Below are positions 33,800 to 45,640 of a DNA stretch of 46,294 bases, in pieces; positions within the stretch are counted from its first letter, which is position 1; each line of letters opens with the position of its first letter. A program made the translations under genes and the position numbers. The notes under the pieces were generated by a model. The model did not search any database. It saw only the letters and a program-made list of their open reading frames with translations, and had not been told where the DNA came from. The stretch is taken from assembly GCA_015680685.1 (NCBI GenBank), contig MNCI01005503.1, forward strand, positions 247,371 through 293,664, read 5' to 3'. Source of the stretch: Gnetum montanum (Eukaryota > Streptophyta > Gnetopsida > Gnetales > Gnetaceae).

Positions 33800-36637
33800 T
33801 TTCTTCTATGTGGTGTTATCAGTTGCTAACAATGAGGGGGCCATGGGCATCAAGGATAAGGGGGTAGGCTTGGGGGGACCTAAAGTGGCATGTTCCCTAG
33901 CCATCTTTTTTACCAAATGATCTTCCCATTTTTTTGAACGGGGAGGCTATGGTGCCATTTTCATTGCCTAGCTTTGTGCAATAGAGGTGCTTCATTGTTT
34001 TGACACCTTAATAACAAATGATACCTATGGTATTGGCATAGGTGGTGTAGCTTTGAGCACAAAGGGTGCAAGGGTGAATGTCTTAGGAGGAACCTTGAGG
34101 ATAAATGGTTGTCACAACATCATTTTTGTTGTTGTTGGAATTGCTACATTCTGAGGAGGAACATGCACCGAAAATGGTTGCTGTGGTGGTTCTAGGTTGC
34201 CATCAATGTCAACAACATTAATTGTGTACCCTGCATTGTTGACATTTAGGGGATCCTTGTAAACGTGCATTGACTAGTTTTTAGGGCAAATAGGACTACT
34301 TTTGTCCAGGACTAGCTTTCCCTAATGGATCATGCATTGGATATCATCTTTCAACACTAAATAGTAGTTTGTATTGTGACCACATAGTTGGTGATAGTCA
34401 TAGAAATGTTCCAACCTAAAGTTCTTAGGAATTGATGGCTCATTGGGCATGGCCAAGGAGGGGTTCCTAAGAAGTCTGCAATACCATTGATGTTATTTAA
34501 TTGCTTCCTCTAACATCCATTTATGCTGTATATACCAAGCTCCCAACAGTTGCTTCAAAAGTTCTGAAGGCTTAACAAGTAAAGGGATGTATTTGTAGTG
34601 ATCCTTGCACTTGAAGTTAGGCTTAGGCTGGTTGACACCTCAGGTGCTGATTTTGAGTGTTTATTAGTGTTACTTGAGCTAGATGTAACATTAGCATGTA
34701 CTGTGGCCACATTTTTGTTGTTTCTATTGTTGGGTTTGGTCTCATTAGCCACAACGGCCACCATGGTTGTTCTAGCCTTGTCCTTCTCTTTGTCCTTTTT
34801 GATGTGTTTGTTTTTGTATGTGACATAGGCTAGATCTTTTCTAACTTTAGCCGCATCATGGATGCTCTTGGTCTGAGTGAAAGATTGACTGAGGGAGTGC
34901 GAGGCTAAGTAGTAAATCTTTGACTTGATAAAGTCATTTACTGCCCCCTTGAAGATGGCCAACAAGTGGGCCTTAGTGATAGGCTCATGTATTTCATTCA
35001 AGGTGGTGTGCCACCATTATATGAATCTTTGCACAAACTCAAGCGGGTCTTGCTTGACACTCGTTAGCTAGTTGACTGTGACTTTTGGTTTCAAGTTATA
35101 CTTGAAGTAGGTCACGAATTGACTTAGCATCTCCTCCAAAGTTAAGATGGAGGCACATGAGAGTGTGCGGTACCAATCTAAAGCCTTTCCTATCAGAGAC
35201 ATTGCAAAGATGCAGATGATAGTGTGTGGCCATTACTGCAACAATAGAGATTCAAATCTAAACATTACCAAATGTGTGTTGGGATCACCCTCCCCATTGT
35301 ATTTCATAAATTGAGGGAGTGGCACCCTAGGGGGTAATGTAAGCATGGGAATGGCTGGGCTGATGAGATCATCATGATAAAAATCCATGACCTGTACCAT
35401 GTTAGAACCATTGGCTTTGAGGCATTTGATTTCTTCAGTGAGGATCTGGATAAGTTGAAATCTTGATCTAGACCTGGTCACATTGCAGATGATTGCGGGG
35501 TTTCTTGAGCAACCATCATATGCGCCCTAGGGGTTGCATTGTAGGGGTTGTGGCTTGGCCTATGGGGGACATTGTTGGGGCTACTCCTACGAATGGTGTT
35601 TCTTGGGTTGTCCACCATCTAGTGGGTGGTGTTGTTGGTGCGGCGTCCATTGGTGGGGCTATGGGGTTGATTGCTTGCCCGGTTGGCAAGGCAACCCATA
35701 GCCCTGTGCCTAGGTGTACTACATGTGGAAGCTGGTGCACTTGGGGTTGCATGTAGTATGATACCTAAGAGAGTTGTGCCATAAGTAAGGAAGGGGTTGG
35801 CACCCACCACATGGTTGAGACTAGGTTAGCCACTGGTGGTGGGATAGGTGTAGACGAGGAACCAGAGGCAAAGCTCACATGCAACTGAGATGTGGACAGA
35901 GTGTGGATGTATGGTAGCGTAGCCATGATTGACGTTGGGTACACTGCTAAGATAGAATGAGAAGGAAGGGTGACTGGGAACGAAGCTGAAGGACCCCCTT
36001 GTTGGTACATAGAAGGTACGAGACTAGCCATGGCTGACAAAGGTGCAGATTGTGGTAGGGTTGTGGTAACAACGAAAGGGGCAAAATCAAAGAGTGGATT
36101 TGACTAAAAGATAGTAGTGTGAGGGATAAATCTAGCGTAGGTCTAGCCACTACCCTCAGAGTGGGAGTCCAAGTTTTCCTATCCATCTTGGAACACTTCA
36201 TCGTAATGAGACATTATGTCCCATTCCCTAGACCTATTGACTTGCATCAACTAGTCCAAGACCCATTGATATTGTTCAATCAATGGGATGATGATGTCAA
36301 GGGCAAGGATGAACTTCCTCCCATTCTAGTGAAGGAACTCAAATTTGTATTTGTCTTCGAGTTCTTGGTGATCCAAGGGTAGATTCACTTGGACTTTTGC
36401 ACAAAGGAAGTCATATCACTTTGTGTCTTGCACCAAGAACTCAGGTGATAGGTGTCATAGTCTAAGGGATTGACGTGGTGCTAGCACTAGGTTGAGTGAA
36501 TGCTCAAGACCTATCATGTTTTGGACTAAGTAGGGAACCTCTAAGTTTGAGGTGGTGGCGACAGTGGTTGCAGGAATCATCTTTTGTCGTAAGGTGAAAA
36601 GCAAGAAAGTGAGACTGGGTATGCTAGGGAGTGACAC
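33800..36637 (-). pseudogene. gag: Element A gag
   Basis: An N-terminal piece with APRQSLRL lies near 36460, followed by a low-complexity Q/P/T-rich part (36200-35500). A capsid-like domain (about 35481-34555) has MDFYHDDLIS, YNGEGDPNTHL and FIKSKIYYLASHS. A finger-like stretch lies near 34390 and weak PFSVHVP-type repeats at 34200-34030. It aligns in order with gag of element B. The start is uncertain: ATG codons at 36637 and near 36580 are both possible. Several frame changes and stops are present. Confidence 0.7.
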
Positions 36638-36904
36638 CTACTACGCTAAGTAGGAGTGTTACACTAGAAGGTTTGCTACGTTGCATGAGGTGCAGGCAAT
36701 GTGGGGCAATAAATAGAGTAAATATGATAAGATAAGCAATCATTTGGAGGCTTTGGTCCTGATGGATCCCAAAGGAACCATCGTTGCAACCATTCTATAC
36801 CACATGGTGTGTAGATAACAACAAGGGTGTCACGTTTATGCTAGTAGGTGATAGAGTACAGACAATGTGCAAGATTACCCATGATACATAGAAAGGGCAT
36901 ACTA

Positions 36905-36923
36905 AGCCCTCCTTCTAGTGCCA
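36905..36923 (-). promoter_or_regulatory. PBS: Primer-binding site for tRNA-Asn, element A
   Basis: On the minus strand TGGCACTAGAAGGAGGGCT matches the complement of the 3' end of tRNA-Asn with one change. It lies five bases from the LTR, as in element B. Confidence 0.9.
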
Positions 36924-36928
36924 AAAAC

Positions 36929-39143
36929 TGTAGCGACTGAAAATGTCAGTGGCTAGAACACCGAGAGGTCACTAGACATACAACATAACCCCGAATTTGT
37001 GTGAGGACCATGCTGAATGTAAATGGATGCGCAGTGCCCTGAATGGTCTAGTCAATTAGACAAGGACTTAACCAGTGTACAATAAACTTTTGCAAATGTT
37101 GGTTTTAAAGATGTAGTACACACATTAAGCAATAAGTGATAAACATGAATCAATTAAGAATCATGCAAAACATGAAAATAACAAAACAAAATGAAGTAGG
37201 TTTGGCTAAGAAAGTGCACTGCCCTAAGATAAGGGGACCTGATCTTTGGTTGAGTGAAGGAGGTGTACAAATGATGGTAGTGGGGTCAAGCACAGCTTGC
37301 AATGAAGTAGTATGGTCACAAATTGAACTTCTATCAATAGCTTGCTAACAGGGCCTTTCTTCTTGCCAATCTACTCGCCAAGACTAATTGCCAAGAAGCA
37401 AAATGCCAAAATGCCAAACACACTCAAAAGTAAACAACAGGAATGATGAGTCCAAATGCCAACTATGCAAGGCTAACCATCCAAAATCCAACCCTTTGAA
37501 GGTTTTTTTCCATGGTATTTATAGGGCTAGTAGCAAGAGAAAAATTTTGTTTGGATGCCACGTGTCCTAGGTCCCACAAAGTGCAAACGTGACTATGTCG
37601 TGTTGCTATGTAATGTTGGATATGAAACCTACTATGTTGTGACCATACCATTCATGCTGCATGTGCTAAAGTCCAGTGAACTACCATGTTTCTTGTAAAG
37701 AAATTTGTCAACAGTGAATGCAAAGTAGAGCTTGTGCTCTAGGACTACATCTTTCCTAATTTTGCAAGCAAGGTAAAGCATAGGGACAACTTTGGGGATA
37801 GTTATGGGGTGAAAAACAAGGCAAACTTGTTGATTTTACCTATTAGAGAGGTGTTGGGATGAGAGTGACCACTACTAACAAGTTCTGTAGCTAACTGAAG
37901 ATGTCTTGAGAACACTACGTGAGTGTTACGCTATTCACACTGTCTAGCATATTGGCGCAATGTAAATACTTGCACGCTACACTATGTTACGTTGTGTAGC
38001 ATAGTGTAGCATAGCCACCAGTCTTAGAAGAAATCTGGCCTATAAGCCAAAAATACCTATCTAAGGCCTAGCCAGGCAAGCAACTACAACCCTATCTTTC
38101 ACACTAAAAGGTCTTGGGACCTACTAACTTTATCCTTGGAACACCTTGGTGTTTTGCATCCTCACTACACTGTGCTATGCTATGTAGCATAGCATAGTGT
38201 AGCAACCAATATGACATGCATCCTTACCTGATTTTGCAATGCTTTGTCAAGAAAATTTGCTTGGAGCTTGAGGGCGAAGTAGGACATTCAGTCTTGAAGG
38301 TGAAAGTATGGCCAAGTGTAATCCTCTTGCTGAAACCACCTGGTCGAGGGCCTTCGTGTGTTTTGTCCTTACTATGTTGTGCTACGTTGCATAGCGTAGC
38401 ATAGCATAGCACCCAGCTTGGCTTGGATTCTAACTTAATCTTCAAAATGTTTTGTCATAGGATGTCAGTCATGTCCTAGTGTGCAGTAGAACAAACCTAT
38501 TCGTCGGTTGAAACATGGGTAAATGTTCCTACTCCATCAGAGCCATCTAAGTGGAAGTATTGCCAGAGTATATTCCTACTACATTGTGCTACACTACGTA
38601 GCGTAGCATAGCATAGCACTTAAGTGAAGAGGACCTCCAACGAAATTTACCACATTTCTACTGTGTCACATTGCTCATGCATCAAGGATAAAGTGGGGTA
38701 GATATCCCAAAGGATTGAATTGTTGTCAATATACATCTTTTGGGTGCAATCAGTCTTCCCAAGACCTACTACACTATGCAGCGTAGAGTAGTGTAGTAGG
38801 CTCCTATAGTTAGAAACCTTGACAAACTATTTTGTTCATCCTAAATACTTTTGGTAGCTCCTAGCCTAGTCCCTGGGTAGACCATCAGCTGGGCCAAGTG
38901 TCAAGCTAGGCAAGCTAGAGGGTGTAGCAAGCTTGTTAACCTGGAAAATAGAAAATTTTCCAAACTATACGGTCTACCCCCAGTGCCTCTTTCATGCAAA
39001 CTAGCCTTATGACTTGATGCCATGTTGACTGTGCTATAGAGGGCATTGTCTGCATGGTCCAACATGACACCATGCTTATGGGGATCCTTGCCCAAATTCC
39101 AAGATTGCTAAATCATGAGAATCCAAAAATTTATGGTGTTTTA
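36929..39143 (-). repeat. LTR: Element A 5' LTR (outer end estimated)
   Basis: The inner end is TGTAGCGACTGAAAATGTCAG, similar in pattern to the LTR of element B. On the minus strand CCCTATAAATACC near 37520 is a TATA box at the same distance from the end as in B. The outer end is placed near 39143, where TTTATGGTGTTTTAA resembles the B end (TTTTGTGGTATTTCA). No partner LTR was found to confirm this. Confidence 0.6.
37970..38805. repeat. Five palindromes spaced about 200 bp in the LTR of element A
   Basis: Near 37975, 38165, 38370, 38577 and 38767 lie palindromic segments of 30-40 bases built from GCTATGTAGCATAGC, for example GTGCTATGCTATGTAGCATA at 38170. The gaps are about 190-210 bases, and the sequence between is not obviously repeated. 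Confidence 0.75.
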
Positions 39144-41040
39144 ATTAGTACAAGCCATTCCTTACTCTGAATTACCAAACAAACTGTAAAACTCTTCTCA
39201 TAGCTTAAACGCTAACCTAGATGTTTGAAGAAATTAAAAATGAAGTCAAAATCCATCAAAACAAACATGGATAGTTTTCACATGCCAGAGCACATATCCC
39301 ACATGTTATGGAAGCATGTGGGGTAAAGTGTAAGCCTCTCACCACTAAAAAATAAGCCTAAAATTGCTCATTAGATACCTAGTAGGGTCTAGAAGATCCA
39401 AAATGGTAATTTAGCAAAAATATAATCTTCACAAGCTAATGGAGTAGGATCTTGGTCCTACATACTAGGAACACATGTTCCATATGTTGTGGTAGTGTGT
39501 AGGACAACATGTGAGGTCTTGTAAACATCTAAAGTTACTCAACACACATCAAACCTTGCTTAGGATGGTTGAAACACTTGTAGACTTTTCCATACACATT
39601 GGGCACTATCATGGAAGCCTAAAACACTAAAATCCTAGTCAAAAATCCCTATAAACTATTAAATCTCATCCCACATGTTTGGAACCCTATCCCACACATT
39701 GTGGAAGCATGTGAAGTAGTGTGTAATATTTTTAACAAGATCCACCATGTCCAAAATTGTCCATAAGTTGTTCGACATGTTCCACAAGCCCTTGGATGTA
39801 AGATTGACCAAAGATTTGATCCTTATAAGCTATAAAAACTATCTTGATCCCACACATTGGGGAACCTTGTCCCACATGCTATGGTAGCATGCGAAGTAGT
39901 GTGTGAAACTCTAACAAGCCAAAACCTTATCCAAACTTGCTTATGCATATCCCAAAATAATTGAATAGGCCTTGCACCAACCGTGCATAGCCTAGAGATG
40001 CTCAAATCAAGTTAAGTAAGCCCCCAACTTGGTAAGAATTCTTCACACGTTGGGGATCTAGATCCCACACACTATGATGGCAGTCCAAATTACCCACACA
40101 CTATGAAAACAATTCCCACACACTGACAATTTAATATTTTAGCTTTTTAAATTATTTGGTCAACAAACTACCCTTTTTCAAGTAGTTTACAACTACTTTA
40201 CATGGGCTTTTTCCTATTTAATTATTTTTATTAAATTTTATTTATTCTATTAGTTTTCACAATATTTTTTCTTATTTTAATAATGTATAGCCTTTTCATA
40301 AGATTTTTGTCTATTTTAGCAGTTTATTGCCTATTTTTTCTAAATTTTAACTTATGTTGTTAATTTATAGCTTATCTTTAATAAGTTTTATCTTATTTTG
40401 ACCATAAAATTAGCTAAAAATAAATATTACTATTTTTGAACGTTTTCAACCATATTTGATCATGTTCAACCATATTTAACCTTGTTTGACATCTTGCTAC
40501 ACCATTTGATATCATTCAACACCATTTGGTATCATTTTGATATTATGTAACATCATTTGGTATCATTTTGATATTATTTGACATCATTTGGTATACTTTT
40601 GATATCATTTGACATCATTTGTTATCTTTCGACATCATTCAACATAATTTTTCATCATTTTAATAACATTTGATGTCATTTAGCATCATTTTGACACATT
40701 TTGTGTAATTTTGGCTTCATTTTGTATCATTTGATGTTATTTGAGGTCATTTGGTAGCATTAAAACCTCTTTTGATGTTATTTTACATCACTTTACATGA
40801 TTTTGACCTTCAATTGACCTTTACTTTGTATCATTTGGCCTTTATTCTACTATGTTGTAGCTCAATATACCTACTTTGGCCTTAGTCCATCATGTTGTGA
40901 CCCCACCTAAGCCTCATTTTTCCTTGTTCCACTCCATGTTAACACTATGTGGCTACATTATTCTTCATCATTACAATATTTTATATTATTTTAATATTTT
41001 TTGAAAATTATGTAATACAAATACCAGTTAATGTACTTTT
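39144..41040. repeat. Non-coding, CCACATG..CATGTGG repeats and ATCATTT-rich tract
   Basis: Near 39298, 39475, 39670, 39848 and 40060 lie segments of the form CCCACATGTTATGGAAGCAT followed by GTGGG or variants, about 180-210 bases apart. The tract 40440-40800 is a loose repeat of ATTTGACATCATTTGGTATC. No gene is seen. This is probably LTR or leader of the plus-strand element D. Confidence 0.55.
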
Positions 41041-41089
41041 GTTGACATGTAGAATTGAATCATGGATACATAGGCATTGTTTGAACTAC

Positions 41090-42320
41090 CCTTGAGCCTA
41101 AATGGACCTTATGGTAATGTTGAATGATTAGTTTACCTAGAATGCCTAGATCGCAAACCTAGGAGCCTATTTGATCACATAGCCTCTATAGAGTATTCCC
41201 TTGAATGGCCTAAATACATCATCAAAACTCTTAATTTAGATGTTGGAGATATCATTGAGCACTCTCTAGTTTAAATTCCAATTACAACTCATAATGGTGA
41301 GGAATAAATGCTAAAGCTAAGTTCCTTACTAGAACCCTAAATAGCCCAAGACATCATCAAGGTCCATCAAGAAAAACTTAAAGTCTTTGCTTAGTCATAC
41401 GAAGATATGCTAGGACTTGATCCATGTTTAGTACAATATAATATCATACTTAATCCTAGTATCAAACCAATTAAAAAAAAGGCATTAAGATTAAACTAGA
41501 TTTAGCCCTAGTAGTTCATGATGAGATTATGAAGATTTATCAATCTAGTTTCATCTATGCCATTGATTACACAAATTGGGTGTTTAACATAGTGGTAGTC
41601 CCTAACAAAAATGGTTGTATTCATATCTATATTGATTTTTGAGATCTCAACAAGGCCACTATTAAAGATGATTTTTTGTTGTCTAATATTAATCAACTCA
41701 TTAATACTATAGTTGGACATGCCTTATTATCCTTTATGGATGAGTTCTTAGGATATAACCAAGTTAGGCTTAACCTAGAGCATTAATTGTACACAATATT
41801 CATGACCTCTTGGAAAGCCTTTTTTATATCATAATGTCATTTGGTTTGAAGAACATAGGAGCAACCTATCAATGAGCCATAACCTATATTTCTAGCGACC
41901 ACATGCTAGGGTTACTCAACGATTATGTTGATGATATACCTTTAAGTCCAAAAAGGCTAATGACCATGCACATGACTTTAACCTAGTGTTAAACCAATGT
42001 CTTAAGTTTGAGCTTAGAAATAATCATAAAAAGTGTGTCTTTGGTATTAAAACTAGTAAAATGCTTAGCTTCGTAGTATCCAAGGTAGGAATACAAGTCG
42101 ACCCCAACAAGGTTAAAGTCATAACCAACCTATCACTACCTAGCAACCTTAAGGAACTACGAGGTTTATAAGGTAGATTGCAATTTATTTGTAGGTTTAT
42201 CTCAAGGCTCACAGATAGGCTACAGCTTATGCAACACTTTCTTAAGAAGGAGGTTCACTATGAGTGGACTAACCAATGCCCAAGTGAAACACCTCAAGGA
42301 AAATTTTGTATTGTGATGTA
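41090..42320 (+). pseudogene. pol: Element D pol relic: N-terminus and reverse transcriptase
   Basis: The plus strand reads LPLSLNGPYGNVE near 41090, VFAxSYEDMLGLDPCLVQYN near 41380-41440, GHALLSFMDEFLGYNQVRLN near 41715, MSFGLKN near 41835, YVDDI near 41925 and KCVFGIKTSKMLSFVVSKVG near 42040. It is closer to element A (FMDEFLGYNQIRIN) than to element B. Similarity ends near 42320 just after the start of RNase H. No protease, hairpin array or antisense gene is seen just upstream. There are many stops. Confidence 0.8.
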
Positions 42321-42649
42321 AAGTCCCATAGCCCAAATTTCCATTATAATTTGATGAAAGTAAAGGTAGATACAATTGTCCTATGTCCCAAAGATCATAT
42401 ATTATGGCCTTGTACAAATAGTTCCAAGGGATTTCTCAATTTAAAAATGAGATTTGTAGCCCACAAGCTATAAATCCCATGCATTTTAGCTTATGAAGGT
42501 TAAAAACACCTCATATGCTATACGTGTCATGTACTCTAACTTGTGTAAGAATAAAGAATGCTCCATGAGCTGAAAATTCTATGTATGCTAGCTTATAGAA
42601 GCTAAAGAGGCATCATAGGCTATGAAAATTTGGCATTTTTACCTCATAT

Positions 42650-42915
42650 GATGGGCATCTCAACCCCACATGATGGGTAGCATGTAAGGTTAGTGCATTG
42701 GACTTAGGGAGCTCCACACAATGGGTGATGTAGTCTCACATGATGAGTAGCATGTGAGGTTAGCATGTGAAACTTAGGCAGCTCCACATGATGGGTAGTG
42801 CAATCTCACATAATGGGAAGCATATGAGCCCAACGTGTGAGACTTGGACAACCCCACATGATGGGTGGTACAACCCCACACAATGGGCAACATGTAAGCC
42901 CAATGTGTGGGACTT
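42650..42915. repeat. Tandem CCACATGATGGGTAGCATGT units
   Basis: Five to six diverged units of 60-70 bases carry CACATGATGGGTAGCATGTGAG. There is no coding content. Confidence 0.65.
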
Positions 42916-43249
42916 GGACTTTTAGTTGGCATGTTGCACTTTTATGAGGAAGTCGTTCATAATGCTCAAAATTGTAATGAATGCGAGCATTAAAAATTCA
43001 AAACTATAAATGGAAAATTTGATATCACATTTGGGACTTTTGAAAGGCTAAATTTACAGTAACCATTTACAAGAGCTTTAGTACTAGATTTTAGCAACAT
43101 CTTAGGAACACCATACAACACTGATTGGGACAGTTGTAAATCAAGTTGGGAAAGAAGGTGTAGGTTTAACATAGGATGCACTTTACCAATTGCACCAAAA
43201 TTCAATGGATAGATTGATTTTCTTAGGCTTCTTTAAGCCTTGATCTATA

Positions 43250-43561
43250 CTTTCAAATCCCTCATTCTCATATTTGTTAACATTTGATGTTTAAAACAAC
43301 ATTTATTAGTGTTCCTATTTGGCCTATTATTCTCTCATTTCATTTATCCTTGTATTCAACATTGTAATCTTATTTTATAAAATTTTACCACATTTTTACT
43401 TGCATTTTAAAAAAATCAATAATAGACTTTCCAAGTCCTAAGGTGATTGGAAAGACCATCTAGGATGCTTTGAATCCTTTTGTAGGTCCATGGAGTCATA
43501 AGTTAAACTATCTCATACAAAATCTTTTGATATTCCAGCACCAAAATTTCCCATTGTTATA
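43250..43561 (+). repeat. LTR: LTR 3' end, plus strand, first copy
   Basis: This aligns with 45330-45615 (for example GGAAAGACCATCTAGGATGC against AAAAGACCATCCAAGGTGCC) and ends directly before a tRNA-Asn PBS. The start is not defined. Confidence 0.6.
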
Positions 43562-43566
43562 ATTTT

Positions 43567-43585
43567 TAGTACTAGAAAGAGGGTC
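43567..43585 (+). promoter_or_regulatory. PBS: Primer-binding site for tRNA-Asn, plus strand
   Basis: TAGTACTAGAAAGAGGGTC is a decayed match to TGGCGCTAGAAGGAGGGCT, five bases after the LTR end. Confidence 0.65.
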
Positions 43586-43689
43586 TTCTTCCAACTTCTT
43601 TGCTAAAATCCATTATGAACGTCCTCTATTGGTGTTATTCTTCAACATGCAAACTCACCTTATCCAATGGAAGTCCATTTTGGATTTTC

Positions 43690-44175
43690 TTAAAAGCCCA
43701 TCGTGTGGGCTAAAAATCCATTGTGTGGGTTAAAAACCCATCATGTGGATGAAAAATTGATCATGTGAATGGAAAATTCATTGTATGGCTTGGTGTTCAC
43801 CTTCATTTTCAGCTTTGAAGTTTATTTTAGATTTTCCTTAATGCCCATCTTGTGGGCTAAAAATCCATCATGTGGGTTCAAAATCCATCACGTGGATGGA
43901 AATTCATTGCATTACCTTATGTTCACCTTCATTTATAGCTTATAAGTCCATTTTGGATTTTCTAGAAAGCTCATCATGTGGGGTACAAACCCATTATGTG
44001 GGCTAAAAACCCATTAGGTGGCCTTGTGTTCACCTTCATGTGTAGCTTTAAAGTCTATTTTGGATTTTTCCCAAAAGCCCATCATGCGGGCTAAAAATCC
44101 ATCATGTGGGCTAAAAACCCATATTGTGAATGGAAACTCCATTATGTTGACAAAAAATCCATCATGTGTTCTTTC
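43690..44175. repeat. CCCATCATGTGGGCTAAAAA repeats in four clusters
   Basis: Units of about 20 bases with inner palindrome CCCAtcatgTGGG come in groups of two to four at about 43695, 43850, 43970 and 44085, separated by a shared spacer (TTCACCTTCAT..TTTTGGATTTT). The higher-order period is about 120-150 bases. Confidence 0.75.
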
Positions 44176-44199
44176 TAAAACACTGCCAAGAAAGGGCAT

Positions 44200-45020
44200 G
44201 TTGCAACCCCCTTTGGCATTATAACCCTCACCCCTGCACTTGAGGCTGGGTTTTCATTATAAATTGTGAGGTTGACAACCCTTGAGCTAAAACCTCACAT
44301 ATCATAACTTTTGGGGGCTGAAAAAATGCCTCATAAGTTGTGATAGCCTCACTTCCCAATTGAAAAAAGTCATATCATGTCTATGTTTTGGCTTGGAAAG
44401 TTGAAAATGCCTTGGGAACTACAAAATTTAGCATTTTCATGAGTTTTTGTGGGATTATAGCCTCAACTATGCTAGAACCACCTACACCCAACATTCAGGG
44501 TTGGGTTTTCATTTTCATAGTGGTTTCTAGCATAGCTTCCATATCCTTTAGCATGGTTCCACAAAAGACAATGTTGGAGTGGTTTGAGGTTTTTTTTTCA
44601 CCAATTTCAACATTACTTCAATAATTCCAACATTTCTAGAATAGTTCCAATGTGGATGCTGCAAAGCCAACATAGTATGCCAAAAGTTTGTTTACTATTT
44701 ATGGTATCTAGCATGGTTTTAGTGCATTAGGAGCTATCAAGACTTATCATAAATGAAAATTTACATTGGAAATTATGGCCTACCACACCTACAAATTATA
44801 TCAATCTATCAACAATCATGGAAAAAATTTGCAACCAAAAACTAGCAATCCTATGGCCAATAAATAAAAATTTTGAGCACATTGAGAAAATTTGGAGGAT
44901 TGAAAAACCTTGGAAATTTTGAGCATTCATAACCATTGGCATTTGCAAGACTTTTGGGAAACTGGCAATTGGATAAACATTAGAGACTCTTAGAGCAATT
45001 TCCCAACACCAAAAAGTCAA
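44200..45020. other. Non-coding, no gene seen
   Basis: No recognisable coding similarity. Loose repeats of TTCCAACATTTCTAG and TAGCATGGTT words are present, probably LTR sequence of the element ending at 45615. Confidence 0.4.
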
Positions 45021-45024
45021 GCAC

Positions 45025-45185
45025 ATACCTTACCCCCTTACCCCATTGGCAACCAATGTTGCAAACACCTTATCCCCTTGGCAACCAAGATTTTAAAAAC
45101 CTTACCCCTTTACCAACCCACACTGCAAAAACCTTATCCCCTTTGTAACCAACGTTGCAAAAACCTTACCCCCTATGACCAACAT
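45025..45185. repeat. CCTTACCCCC..GGCAACCAACGTTGCAAA tandem repeat
   Basis: About five units of 30-40 bases carry CCTTACCCCCTT, GCAACCAA and TTGCAAAAA. The segment CAACGTTG within it is palindromic. Confidence 0.65.
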
Positions 45186-45329
45186 TGAAGATCTAACCTA
45201 CAATCCTACAAGGATTTTTGGTGCCTATAGCTAGATTGTGAAGCTAATTGCAACACACAACCTATTGACTTCAACAAGCTTCAAGCTTCATCTAAGCAAC
45301 TCCTTTGTGCATTTGGGCACATAACTTGT

Positions 45330-45615
45330 ATACTTTGAACTTTATACTTTGAAATATTTTCATTATTTCAATAAATTTTTCAATTCATTTGTTATGCAAG
45401 TTCATTCCATGTTTAATTTTTATGTTTTTTTTAAGTTAGATTTGTATTTTCATTTAAATTTTTTACCTTCTTTACACTCCCTAAGCTCCTAGGTAATCAA
45501 AAAGACCATCCAAGGTGCCTTGGATTCTCTTTCTTAAAGGTCCTTGGGATCCAAGGTTAGGTTGTTTCACCTAGAATTTTCAATTTTCCAATAAATGAGT
45601 TTTCTAGGTGTTATA
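45330..45615 (+). repeat. LTR: LTR 3' end, plus strand, second copy
   Basis: This aligns with 43250-43561 and is followed after five bases by a tRNA-Asn PBS. It ends GTTATA where element A has the equivalent of ACA. Confidence 0.6.
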
Positions 45616-45620
45616 GTTTT

Positions 45621-45640
45621 TGGTTCTAGAAGGAGGGCCT
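45621..45640 (+). promoter_or_regulatory. PBS: Primer-binding site for tRNA-Asn, plus strand
   Basis: TGGTTCTAGAAGGAGGGCCT matches the complement of the 3' end of tRNA-Asn with few changes. An element reading to the right should start here; the sequence to the window end shows no recognisable gag. Confidence 0.8.

Larger units (their letters stand above)
4702..39143 (-). mobile_element. Element A: giant Tat-like Ty3/gypsy element, split by element B
   Basis: Read on the minus strand the order is: LTR (starting in plus coordinates at 36929), tRNA-Asn PBS, leader, gag, protease, hairpin array (about 32325-32515), antisense gene, hairpin array (8228-8672), and pol ending at 4702. Element B occupies 10964-29450 inside the antisense gene. 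Without B the visible part is about 16 kb. The 3' LTR is not recognised left of pol, where element C lies, so the 3' end is deleted, displaced or outside the window. All coding parts carry several stops and frameshifts. The layout matches element B block for block although the two differ strongly in sequence. Confidence 0.75.
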
